A DNA stretch of 46,709 nt from Elioraea rosea (lineage in GTDB: Bacteria; Pseudomonadota; Alphaproteobacteria; Acetobacterales; Acetobacteraceae). Each line of letters starts with the position of its first letter. Within the stretch, counting starts at the first letter, position 1. A model generated the notes under the pieces. That model saw only the letters and a program-made list of their open reading frames with translations, was not told the origin of the DNA and ran no database searches. The position numbers and the translations under genes were made by a program. Shown here in pieces: positions 24,548-32,189 of the stretch. The stretch is from the NCBI RefSeq assembly GCF_007644105.1, contig NZ_VFAC01000032.1:1-46709 (forward strand), read 5' to 3'.

Positions 24548-25387
24548 ATGGCATTGACTGTCCGCAGATCCATCATCGCCGCAGCGTTCGCACTCGCCGT
24601 CGCGCCGGCGGTGGTGGCTCAGGAGCGTTCGATCACCGTCGCGAGCACCACGAGCACCGAGCAGTCGGGGCTGTTCGGCCACATCCTGCCCATCTTCACG
24701 CGCGAGACCGGCATCGCCGTGCGCGTCGTCGCGCTCGGCACAGGCCAGGCGCTCGATGTCGGCCGGCGCGGCGATGCCGATGTCGTCTTCGTGCATGACC
24801 GCGCGGCAGAGCAGCGCTTCGTCGCGGAAGGCTTCGGCGTCGAGCGCAGGCACGTGATGTATAACGACCTCGTCGTCGCAGGCCCGGCCGCAGACCCCGC
24901 AGCCATCGCCGGCTCGCGCGACACCGCCGATGCGCTTCGACGTGTCGCCGCGGCCAAGGCGCCGTTCGTCAGCCGGGGCGACCGTTCGGGAACGCACGCG
25001 GCGGAGCTTCGCCTGTGGCAGCTCGCCGGCGTCGATCCCGCCACCGGGCGCGGCGCGTGGTATCGCGAGGTGGGCCAAGGCATGGGGCCTGCGCTGAACA
25101 CGGCGGCGGCCCAGAACGCCTACATCCTCGCCGATCGCGGAACCTGGCTCTCGTTCCGGAACCGCCAGGACCTGGGGATCGTCGTCGAACGCGATGCGCG
25201 CCTCTTCAACCAGTACGGCGTGATGCTCGTGAACCCGCAGCGGCACGGGCATGTGAAGGCGGCAGAGGGGCAGCGCTTCATCGACTGGCTCGTCTCCGCA
25301 GCCGGGCAGCGCGCCATCGCCGACTACCGGATCGGCGGCGAGCAGCTCTTCTTCCCCAACGCCGCGCAGGCCGAACCCACGTCCTGA
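24548..25387 (+). CDS. tupA: Tungstate ABC transporter substrate-binding protein
   Basis: This is the periplasmic binding protein that captures tungstate for TupBC. The 279-residue precursor has a signal peptide (hydrophobic core IIAAAFALAVAPAVV, cleavage near A24-Q25). The oxyanion-binding motif follows at 33-37 (STTST), in the position of the TTTS motif that characterises TupA, then SGLFGHILPIF. Later blocks are DVVFVHDRAAEQRFV, MYNDLVVAGP, FVSRGDRSGTH (a second anion-binding loop) and YGVMLVNPQRHG. GGAGGGG lies about 10 bases before the ATG. Tungstate versus molybdate preference is inferred from family likeness. The importer fits an organism that has molybdenum or tungsten pterin enzymes; the CoxL-like protein at 9.2-11.5 kb is one. 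Confidence 0.93.
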   Translation: MALTVRRSIIAAAFALAVAPAVVAQERSITVASTTSTEQSGLFGHILPIFTRETGIAVRVVALGTGQALDVGRRGDADVVFVHDRAAEQRFVAEGFGVERRHVMYNDLVVAGPAADPAAIAGSRDTADALRRVAAAKAPFVSRGDRSGTHAAELRLWQLAGVDPATGRGAWYREVGQGMGPALNTAAAQNAYILADRGTWLSFRNRQDLGIVVERDARLFNQYGVMLVNPQRHGHVKAAEGQRFIDWLVSAAGQRAIADYRIGGEQLFFPNAAQAEPTS

Positions 25388-25403
25388 GCGTTCCGCCGCG
25401 CGC

Positions 25404-25432
25404 TTGCCTTCCCGGCAGCCGACTCCTAGAAA
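25404..25432 (+). promoter_or_regulatory. Sigma-70-type promoter of tRNA-Thr
   Basis: TTGCCT (25404-25409) and TAGAAA (25427-25432) are separated by exactly 17 bases. Initiation about 7 bases later would fall 4 bases before the tRNA, the usual layout for a tRNA promoter. Confidence 0.6.
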
Positions 25433-25442
25433 CAGCCCCGGC

Positions 25443-25517
25443 GCCCGGTTAGCACAGCGGTAGTGCAGCGGTTTTGTAAACCGAAGGTCGGGGGTTCAAA
25501 TCCCTCACCGGGCACCA
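25443..25517 (+). tRNA. tRNA-Thr (anticodon UGU), CCA encoded
   Basis: The cloverleaf can be folded by hand. Acceptor GCCCGGT (25443-25449) pairs with ACCGGGC (25507-25513). The D stem is GCAC/GTGC, and the anticodon loop TTTGTAA holds TGT at 25475-25477. The T stem GGGGG/CCCTC has one G-U pair around the loop TTCAAAT. The discriminator is A and CCA is genomically encoded (25515-25517). The first anticodon-stem pair is a G-A mismatch (25468/25484). The cupin gene on the other strand ends 5 bases away. Confidence 0.96.
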
Positions 25518-25521
25518 TTCC

Positions 25522-26034
25522 TCAGCCTGACGGCGCCTTGCCGGACTGGTCGGCCCAGCCGAACACCGTCCGCCGCTCGATCTCGGCGACGTCGGCGGGC
25601 CGGGGGAAGGGCTCGGGCGGGGGCTCCCCTTCCTGGCGCGGGCGCCCTATCGCCTCGAAGAACCGCTCGAGGCCCGACGGCATCAGGAACCACACGAAGG
25701 TGAAGGGCTCCGGACCACGGTTGAGGAAGGCGTGCCTGCGCCCCTTGCCGAGGAAGACCGTCGTGCCAGGCACGGCCGGGTGCTCCACCCCGTCGAGCAG
25801 CACCGTGGCCGTACCGGAGACGAAATGGATGATCTCCTCGTGCCGGTCATGCGTGTGCTCGCGCACGTGGCAGCCGGGCGCGACCGTCTGCCGCCCCATC
25901 GCGAAGGGCGTGTCGCTGTCCACGGTCGAGGGATCGAGAAGGCATTCGACGAAGCCGTTCGCCGGCACGGGCTGCCAGAAGCTGCGCGCCTCGCCTGGCT
26001 GGACGACCCGCGCCATGCCCTCAGGCGCATCCAT
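25522..26034 (-). CDS. Cupin-domain protein
   Basis: This is a 170-residue single-domain cupin. Motif 1 gives the metal ligands H60, H62 and E66 or E67 (REHTHDRHEEI) and motif 2 gives H101 (GKGRRHAFLN), so a metal-binding site is intact. A C-terminal tail of about 50 residues (LERFFEAIGRP, then PADVAEIERRTVFGW) is not part of the barrel. Cupins range from oxygenases to isomerases and sugar-binding proteins, and nothing fixes the reaction. The ATG overlaps the aminotransferase stop by one base (TGATG), so it probably works with that enzyme on the same or a related substrate. Confidence 0.85.
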   Translation of the reverse strand: MDAPEGMARVVQPGEARSFWQPVPANGFVECLLDPSTVDSDTPFAMGRQTVAPGCHVREHTHDRHEEIIHFVSGTATVLLDGVEHPAVPGTTVFLGKGRRHAFLNRGPEPFTFVWFLMPSGLERFFEAIGRPRQEGEPPPEPFPRPADVAEIERRTVFGWADQSGKAPSG

Positions 26035-27347
26035 CACAGCGCCTCGCGCAGGACGCGGCCATGCTGGGCCGCGGCATCGGCGACCGCCTCGGCGAAGGCC
26101 GCATCGTCGCTCTCCTCCTGCGGCAGGGAGAGGGACACGTAGCCGCGGCGGGCGATGTAGATGCCGCGCGCGAGAAGTGCGAGATGCATCAGCGCGCGCG
26201 CCTGCTTCGCATCCGGAACGTCCTCCGGCCGCGCGATCGGGGCATCGGTCGGGTGCAGGCCGAGCATCGAGCCGAAGCCGGTGACGCGCACCGGCGCGCC
26301 CGCCGCCTCGGCGGCCGCGTTCACCCTTGCCTTCAGCGCCTCGCCGCGCGCAGTGAGCCGCTCGGCCGCCTCGGGGGTGAAGAGATGCGTCAGCCCCGCA
26401 AGCCCAGCCGCCATGGAGGTGACGTTGTTGTTGAACGTTCCGGCATGGGCGAGCGCATCGGGCCGGTAGGGGTCGTAGCGGCCCATCAGGTGCTCGGCCC
26501 CGCCGAAGGCCCCGAAGCTGAACCCGCCGCCGAGATACTTGCCGAAGGTCGTGAGGTCGGGCCGCACGCCGAGCCGCCCCTGCATGCCGCCCGGGCCAAG
26601 TCGGCTCGTCATCACCTCGTCGAGGATGAGAACGATGCCATGGCGCGTGGCGATCTCCCTCAGCCCATGGATGAACGCAGGATCGGCCGGCAGCGAGCCG
26701 CCAGCGCCCATTACCGCCTCGACGATGATGGCCGCGAACGCCGACGGGTCGGGCGCCAGCGTGGCCTCGACGGAGGCCAGATCGTTGTAGCGGGCAAGCG
26801 CGAGGTCAAACGGAACGTTCGTGGCCATGCCCGGCTTGAAGACCAGGACGCCACCGTGATAGCCGCCGGAGAAGCCGAGGATGCGCGAGCGGCCCGTGGC
26901 GGCGCGGGCTGTGACGAGCGCCATCAGGTTCGCTTCCGTGCCACTGTTGGTGAAGCGGATGCGCTCCACTGAGGGGAAACGTTCCGCGAGCGCGGCGGCG
27001 AGCTTCGCCTCGTACATGTTCGGCCCGCCGAGAACGATTCCGTCCTCGATCGCCGCCTTGGCCGCGTCCTGGATCACCTTCGGCGAATGGCCGTAGAGCC
27101 CGGCCGAGTACTCGCCGAGATAGTCGCGGTAGGTGTGGCCGTCGAGGTCGGTCAGCGTCGCGCCCACGCCCTTGGCGAAGGCGAGCGGGAACGGCGTGTA
27201 ATGCAGGACCGTGCGGGTGTTCCCGCCAGGCATCACGGCCGCGGCGGCGGTGGCGCGGGCGCGCGACGCGGGGTTGGCGGCGGTGAAGGCCCGCTCCTCC
27301 TCGGCCAGCGCATCCTCGAGCGTCCAGTTGGCGGCGAGCGTGGTCAT
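26034..27347 (-). CDS. Class III aminotransferase (glutamate-1-semialdehyde aminomutase-like)
   Basis: This is a PLP enzyme of 437 residues in the fold-type I, class III group. The PLP lysine is K270 (TTFGKYLGGG), the cofactor-ring Asp is in ILDEVMTSR at about 241-249, and the phosphate-binding block is RFTNSGTEANLMAL at about 131-144. The overall pattern (MPGGNTRTV, GPNMYEAKLA) is like glutamate-1-semialdehyde 2,1-aminomutase. The missing hemL context and pairing with a cupin suggest an omega- or beta-amino-acid transaminase rather than the haem pathway enzyme. I chose the ATG at 27347 (GGAGG 8 bases upstream). An operator-like dyad covers that site (27358-27378). Confidence 0.85.
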   Translation of the reverse strand: MTTLAANWTLEDALAEEERAFTAANPASRARATAAAAVMPGGNTRTVLHYTPFPLAFAKGVGATLTDLDGHTYRDYLGEYSAGLYGHSPKVIQDAAKAAIEDGIVLGGPNMYEAKLAAALAERFPSVERIRFTNSGTEANLMALVTARAATGRSRILGFSGGYHGGVLVFKPGMATNVPFDLALARYNDLASVEATLAPDPSAFAAIIVEAVMGAGGSLPADPAFIHGLREIATRHGIVLILDEVMTSRLGPGGMQGRLGVRPDLTTFGKYLGGGFSFGAFGGAEHLMGRYDPYRPDALAHAGTFNNNVTSMAAGLAGLTHLFTPEAAERLTARGEALKARVNAAAEAAGAPVRVTGFGSMLGLHPTDAPIARPEDVPDAKQARALMHLALLARGIYIARRGYVSLSLPQEESDDAAFAEAVADAAAQHGRVLREAL

Positions 27348-27357
27348 CCCCGGTCCT

Positions 27358-27378
27358 CCGTTGCGCGATCCGTAACGG
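27358..27378. promoter_or_regulatory. Operator-like dyad over the aminotransferase ribosome binding site
   Basis: CCGTTGCG, five bases, then CGTAACGG makes an imperfect palindrome with 7 of 8 arm positions matched. It overlaps the GGAGG ribosome binding site on the minus strand. It could be bound by a repressor or form a stem in the leader. No regulator gene is adjacent. Confidence 0.4.
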
Positions 27379-27528
27379 AATGATGGCACGCTGGCCGCGA
27401 CCGTCCAGGCCCGGCGAAGGGGCGAGCAATACCGTGTCGTGCGATGCGTCGCAGAGGTCTTTATGCTGCGCATCGCCCCCTGACATGGACGCCACATGAG
27501 CAGGCCGGTTGGGTTAGCGTTGTTGACC

Positions 27529-27534
27529 TAAAAT
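27529..27534 (+). promoter_or_regulatory. -10-like element before the 2-oxoacid oxidoreductase
   Basis: TAAAAT stands out in this GC-rich sequence and sits 25 bases before the chosen start at 27560. A transcript start about 7 bases on would give a leader of about 19 bases. No matching -35 at 16-18 bases is visible, so the call is tentative. Confidence 0.3.
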
Positions 27535-27559
27535 GCCGAGGCTGGGAGGCCGTCCGACG

Positions 27560-30500
27560 ATGGACGCAGTGTCAGGCAGGACGCCGATCACGCTCGAGAG
27601 CCGCTTCGTGGAGCTCGGCGCCCCCGTCCTGTTGACTGGAACCCAGGCGCTGATCCGCCTGCTGCTCGAGCAGGCGCGGCGCGACCGCGCGGCCGGGCTC
27701 GACACGGCGGGGTTCGTATCGGGCTATCGCGGCTCGCCGCTCGGGGGCGTCGACCAGGAGCTGTGGCGGCGTCGCGCACTCCTCGATGCCCATCGGATCA
27801 GCTTCGAGCCGGGCATCAACGAGGATCTCGCCGCGACGATGATCTGGGGCACGCAGGAAGCGGCGGCCTTCCCCGGCGCGAAGCACGACGGCGTGTTCGG
27901 CCTCTGGTACGGCAAGGGCCCCGGCGTCGACCGCTCGGCCGATGCGCTCCGCCACGTGAATACCTTCGGCACCTCGCGGCACGGCGGCGTGATCGCTGTC
28001 GCGGGCGACGACCATGCAGCACAGTCCTCCGTGCTGCCGCACCAGACCGACATGGTGTTCGAGGCGGTGATGATCCCGGTTCTGCAGCCGGCATCCGTGT
28101 CCGAGATCGTCCCGCTCGGCCTCGCGGGCTATGCGCTGAGCCGGTTCTCCGGCCTCTGGGTGGCGATGAAGACCATCGCCGAGACGGTCGAGGGCGCGTC
28201 CACCCTCGTGGTGCCGGAGGATCATGCCTTCGCCCTGCCGGCGGATTTCGTGGTGCCTCCGCACGGGCTCAATTTCGACCCACGCCTGCAATGGCCGGCC
28301 CAGCGTGCCGAGCTCGAGCGCCGGCTCGTCGAGGAGAAGCTTCCGGCGGCGCGGGCCTGGGCGCGCGCGAACAGGCTCGACCGCGTCGTGTTCGGCAGGC
28401 CGCGCGCGCCGATCGGGCTCGTGACCACCGGCAAGGCGCATCTCGACGTGCTGCGCGCGCTCGACGATCTCGGCATCCCCCCTGCACGGGCCGAGGCGAT
28501 GGGCATCGCGCTCTACAAGGTCGCGCTGTCCTGGCCGCTCGAGACGGAGGGGCTCCGCGCCTTCGCGGACGGCAAGCGCGCGCTCCTCGTCATCGAGGAG
28601 AAGCGCAGCATCGTCGAGCGCCAGATCCGCGACGCGCTCTACGGGCTTGCGGCAGACCAGCGCCCCGCCATCGCGGGCAAGACAGGGCTCGACGGCGCGC
28701 GGCTTCTGCCCGAGGCGGGAGAGCTCGACCCCTTCCTCGTCGCCACCGCCCTTTCGCGGTTCCTTCGCGACATGGGCCATGACGTCGCCGCGCCTTCCCC
28801 GCCGCCTGCCTACGCCGCCGCTGCGCTCAAGCGCGCGCCGTTCTTCTGCGCCGGCTGCCCGCACAACACCTCGACCGTGGTGCCCGATGGCTCGATCGCG
28901 ATGGGCGGCATCGGCTGCCATACCCTCGCTCTCGGCGAGGTCGGCCGGGCGCGTACGGTGACGCAGATGGGCGCCGAGGGGGCGACCTGGGCGGGGCTCA
29001 GCCGCTTCACCGAGCTGCCGCATCTCTTCGTCAACATGGGCGACGGCACCTATCAGCACTCCGGGCTGCTTGCGATCCGCCAGGCGGTCGCGGCGAAAAC
29101 GCGGGTGACCTACAAGATCCTCTACAACAGCGCCGTTGCCATGACCGGCGGCCAGCCGGTCGATGGCGGGCCGAGCGTGGCGCAGGTCGCGCACCAGCTT
29201 GCGGCCGAAGGCGTGGGCCGTATCGCCGTGGTGGCGGACGATGCCGCCCGGCTGCCCGCGGCGCGCGACCTGCCTACCGGAACCGAGCGGCACACGCGCG
29301 ACGCGCTCGATGCCGTGCAGCGGTCGTTCCGCGAGCATGACGGTGTCTCGGCTATCCTGTACGATCAGATCTGCGCGACCGAGAAGCGCCGCAAGCGCAA
29401 GCGCGGCGCCGCCGCGGAGGCGCCGACGACGGTGCTGATCAACGACCGCGTCTGCGAGAATTGCGGCGACTGCACCGTGCAGTCGAACTGCGTCGCGATC
29501 GAGCCGGTCGAGACAGAATACGGCCGCAAGCGCCGCATCTCGCCATCGGCCTGTAACACCGACCTCTCCTGCCTCAAGGGGTTCTGCCCGTCCTTCGTCA
29601 CGGTCGCCGGGCCGCGCAGGCACGTGCCCGCGCCGCATCTCGCCGCGCTGGAGGCAAGCCTCGCCGGACGCCTTGCGCCGCCGCCGCCGCGCCCGCTCGC
29701 CGGTCCGTGGCGCGCGCTGTTTGCCGGCGTCGGCGGCGGCGGCATCGTGACCACCGGTGCGATCGTCGCGATGGCCGCGCATCTCGAAGGCCGGGCGGTG
29801 CGTACCCTCGACTTTACGGGGCTTGCGCAGAAGAACGGCGCGGTCGTCGCGCATGTGCAGATCGCACCCGACGAGACGATGCTCGACGTGCCGCGCGTCC
29901 CCGCCGGCCGGGCAGACCTGCTTCTGGCCGGCGATCTCGCCGTCGCTGCCGGGCGCGACGTGCTGCCGCGCGTCTCATCGAAGGGATCGATTGTCGGCAA
30001 CGCGGCATTGCCGGCGGTTGCGGCGATGGTGCGCGACCCCGACGTGGTGCTCGATGCGGCCGCGCACCGACGCGCGCTTGCCGGCGCGGTGGCCGAAGGG
30101 AGCGCCCTCTGGGTCGAATCGACTCGTATCGCCGAGGCGCTGTTCGGGGACGCGATGGCGATGAACACGCTCCTGCTCGGCGCTGCCTGGCAGCGCGGCC
30201 TCATCCCTGTCGGCGAGGCGGCGCTGCGCGAGGCGATCGCGCTCAACGGCACAGCGGTCGAGATAAACAATCGCGCTTTCCTCTGGGGCCGCGCCCTCGC
30301 GGCCGACCCCTCGCTTGCCGACGCCGTGCTCGGCGCACCGCCTGCGACATCGTCACTGGCCGACCTGGTCGACGCACGCGCGGCCGAGCTCGTTCGGTAT
30401 CAGGACGAGACGCTTGCCGCTCGCTACCGCGCGCTCGTCGAACGTGCCGCACAGGGCGAGCGGACGGCGCTCGGCGCGGTGGGCGGCTTCGCCTGTGCGG

Positions 30501-31066
30501 TGGCCGAAGGCTATTTCCACGTGCTCGCAGTGAAGGACGAGTACGAGGTGGCGCGGCTGCATCTCGACGCCGCGGCGCAGGCTCTGCCTGGCGGGGCGGA
30601 CAGTCCCGCAGCGCTCCGGTTCCATCTTTCGCCGCCCTTGCCTTGGCTTGGGCGCGACCGTGCGACGGGGCGGCGGCGCAAGATCGCCATCTCCGGCACC
30701 ATCGCCCTTCCGCTTTTCCGCCTTCTCGCCGGCTTCAGGCGCCTGCGCGGCACCTGGCTCGACCCGTTCGCACGGCAGCAGGACAGGCGGCTCGAACGGA
30801 GCATGCTCGCGGATTACGAGAGCGACGTCGCGCTCGCCCTCGCCGCGCTGTCTCCCGCGACGGTTGAGGATGCGACCGCACTTGCGCGCCATCCGTTCCG
30901 GGTCCGTGGCTTCGGCCCGGTCAAGCAGGCGAGCCACGCAAGCGCGGAACCCGCCCGGCATGCATTGCGCGAGCGGCTCGCCGCGGCCAGAATCACGCCC
31001 GACGACAAGCAGAAGCCGCATCGGCCGGGGACGGAGAGTGAGCATGCTCGATCGCACGCCGGGTGA
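27560..31066 (+). CDS. Fused indolepyruvate ferredoxin oxidoreductase family protein
   Basis: This enzyme oxidatively decarboxylates a 2-oxoacid to an acyl-CoA using TPP and iron-sulfur centres, passing electrons to ferredoxin. The 1168-residue chain fuses the alpha and beta/gamma parts. The N-terminal pyrimidine domain has GYRGSPLGGVDQEL and GTQEAAAFPGAKHDGV. The TPP-binding core has FCAGCPHNTS and GDGT at 494-497. Cys clusters lie at 632/635/638/644 (CENCGDC plus a fourth) and 665/671/676. The gamma (PFOR-type) domain starts near 722 with GVGGGGIVTTG. The family acts on aryl or branched 2-oxoacids; the specificity is not fixed by sequence. I chose the ATG at 27560 because GGGAGG precedes it; the ATG at 27533 lacks a site. 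It overlaps an acyl-CoA dehydrogenase. Confidence 0.92.
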   Translation: MDAVSGRTPITLESRFVELGAPVLLTGTQALIRLLLEQARRDRAAGLDTAGFVSGYRGSPLGGVDQELWRRRALLDAHRISFEPGINEDLAATMIWGTQEAAAFPGAKHDGVFGLWYGKGPGVDRSADALRHVNTFGTSRHGGVIAVAGDDHAAQSSVLPHQTDMVFEAVMIPVLQPASVSEIVPLGLAGYALSRFSGLWVAMKTIAETVEGASTLVVPEDHAFALPADFVVPPHGLNFDPRLQWPAQRAELERRLVEEKLPAARAWARANRLDRVVFGRPRAPIGLVTTGKAHLDVLRALDDLGIPPARAEAMGIALYKVALSWPLETEGLRAFADGKRALLVIEEKRSIVERQIRDALYGLAADQRPAIAGKTGLDGARLLPEAGELDPFLVATALSRFLRDMGHDVAAPSPPPAYAAAALKRAPFFCAGCPHNTSTVVPDGSIAMGGIGCHTLALGEVGRARTVTQMGAEGATWAGLSRFTELPHLFVNMGDGTYQHSGLLAIRQAVAAKTRVTYKILYNSAVAMTGGQPVDGGPSVAQVAHQLAAEGVGRIAVVADDAARLPAARDLPTGTERHTRDALDAVQRSFREHDGVSAILYDQICATEKRRKRKRGAAAEAPTTVLINDRVCENCGDCTVQSNCVAIEPVETEYGRKRRISPSACNTDLSCLKGFCPSFVTVAGPRRHVPAPHLAALEASLAGRLAPPPPRPLAGPWRALFAGVGGGGIVTTGAIVAMAAHLEGRAVRTLDFTGLAQKNGAVVAHVQIAPDETMLDVPRVPAGRADLLLAGDLAVAAGRDVLPRVSSKGSIVGNAALPAVAAMVRDPDVVLDAAAHRRALAGAVAEGSALWVESTRIAEALFGDAMAMNTLLLGAAWQRGLIPVGEAALREAIALNGTAVEINNRAFLWGRALAADPSLADAVLGAPPATSSLADLVDARAAELVRYQDETLAARYRALVERAAQGERTALGAVGGFACAVAEGYFHVLAVKDEYEVARLHLDAAAQALPGGADSPAALRFHLSPPLPWLGRDRATGRRRKIAISGTIALPLFRLLAGFRRLRGTWLDPFARQQDRRLERSMLADYESDVALALAALSPATVEDATALARHPFRVRGFGPVKQASHASAEPARHALRERLAAARITPDDKQKPHRPGTESEHARSHAG

Positions 31067-32189
31067 CATGGCCGACACGCGTGCCCTCGTTGTCGAGACC
31101 GCGCGCGCCTTCGCGCAGGAGAAGCTGGCCCCGGGCGCAGCAGCACGCGCGAAGGCCGGAGCGATCGAACCCGAGATCATCGCCGAGCTCGGCGCGCTCG
31201 GCTTCTTCGGCGCGACGATCGCCCCGGACTGGGGTGGTGCGGGCCTCGATACGCTGACCTACGCGATGGCGCTCGAGGAGATCGCGGCAGGCGATGGCTC
31301 TGTCTCCACCATGCTTTCCGTCCATAACTCGCCGACCTGCCTGATCCTCGAACGCTTCGGCACGGAGGCGCAGAAGCAGCGCTGGCTCCGGCCGATGGCC
31401 TCTGGCGAGGCGGTGTCCTGCTTCGCGCTGACGGAGCCGCAGGCGGGCTCAGACGCATCCGCCCTGCGCACGCGCGCGGTGCGCACCAACAGCGGCTGGG
31501 TGATCGACGGCGCCAAGCAGTTCATCTCGAACGGACGCATCGCGAAGCTGTGCGTGCTCTTCGCGGTGACGGACGCGGAGGCGGGCAAGAAGGGCATCTC
31601 CTGTTTCATCGTACCGACGGATACCAAGGGCTTCGTCATCGCCCGGCTGGAGGAGAAGCTCGGCCAGCACGCCTCCGATACGTGTGCGATCCATTTCGAG
31701 GGGATGGAGGTTCCGGCCGACGCGCTGGTGGGCGCAGAGGGCGAAGGCTATCGCATCGCCCTCTCGACGCTCGAGGCAGGGCGCATCGGCATCGCGGCGC
31801 AGAGTCTCGGCATGGCCCGCGCCGCGCTCGACTACGCGATCGCCTATGCGAAGGAGCGCGAGGCATTCGGGGAGAAGATCATCGGTCACCAGGCCGTGCG
31901 CTTCCGCCTCGTGGAAGCCAAGACGCGGCTCGAGGCCGCACGGCAGCTCACCCACCATGCCTGCAGGCTGAAGGACGCGGGCGAGCCCTCCCTCGAAGCC
32001 GCCTGCATGGCTAAGCTCTATGCCTCCGAGATGGCCGAGGCGGTGTGCTCGGCGGCGATCCAGACGCTCGGCGGCTACGGCTACCTCGCCGACTATCCCG
32101 TGGAGCGGATCTACCGCGACGTGCGCGTCTGCCAGATCTACGAGGGCACGTCGGACGTGCAGAAGATCATTCTTGGGCGGATGCTGTAG
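31044..32189 (+). CDS. Acyl-CoA dehydrogenase
   Basis: This FAD enzyme oxidises an acyl-CoA to a trans-2-enoyl-CoA with electron-transferring flavoprotein as acceptor. It has 381 residues, the usual size. Diagnostic blocks are CFALTEPQAGSDASALRT at about 132-149 (FAD binding), WVIDGAKQFISNG and the C-terminal IYEGTSDVQKIILGRML. The catalytic Glu is at about 367 in the short-chain/medium-chain position, unlike the isovaleryl enzyme encoded nearby. A GGAGAGTGAGC site precedes the ATG at 31044, which lies 23 bases inside the oxidoreductase gene; a second ATG at 31068 is possible. The coupling suggests it oxidises the acyl-CoA formed by that enzyme. It converges on the mccA gene and overlaps it by 23 bases. 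Confidence 0.92.
   Translation: MLDRTPGDMADTRALVVETARAFAQEKLAPGAAARAKAGAIEPEIIAELGALGFFGATIAPDWGGAGLDTLTYAMALEEIAAGDGSVSTMLSVHNSPTCLILERFGTEAQKQRWLRPMASGEAVSCFALTEPQAGSDASALRTRAVRTNSGWVIDGAKQFISNGRIAKLCVLFAVTDAEAGKKGISCFIVPTDTKGFVIARLEEKLGQHASDTCAIHFEGMEVPADALVGAEGEGYRIALSTLEAGRIGIAAQSLGMARAALDYAIAYAKEREAFGEKIIGHQAVRFRLVEAKTRLEAARQLTHHACRLKDAGEPSLEAACMAKLYASEMAEAVCSAAIQTLGGYGYLADYPVERIYRDVRVCQIYEGTSDVQKIILGRML

Noticed and set aside
25443-25517. tRNA as an integration site for a genomic island
   Set aside because: No integrase, no repeated tRNA 3' end and no mobile gene were found on either side.
26034-27347. Calling the aminotransferase HemL
   Set aside because: Class III enzymes share these motifs, and the pairing with a cupin rather than haem genes argues for another substrate.
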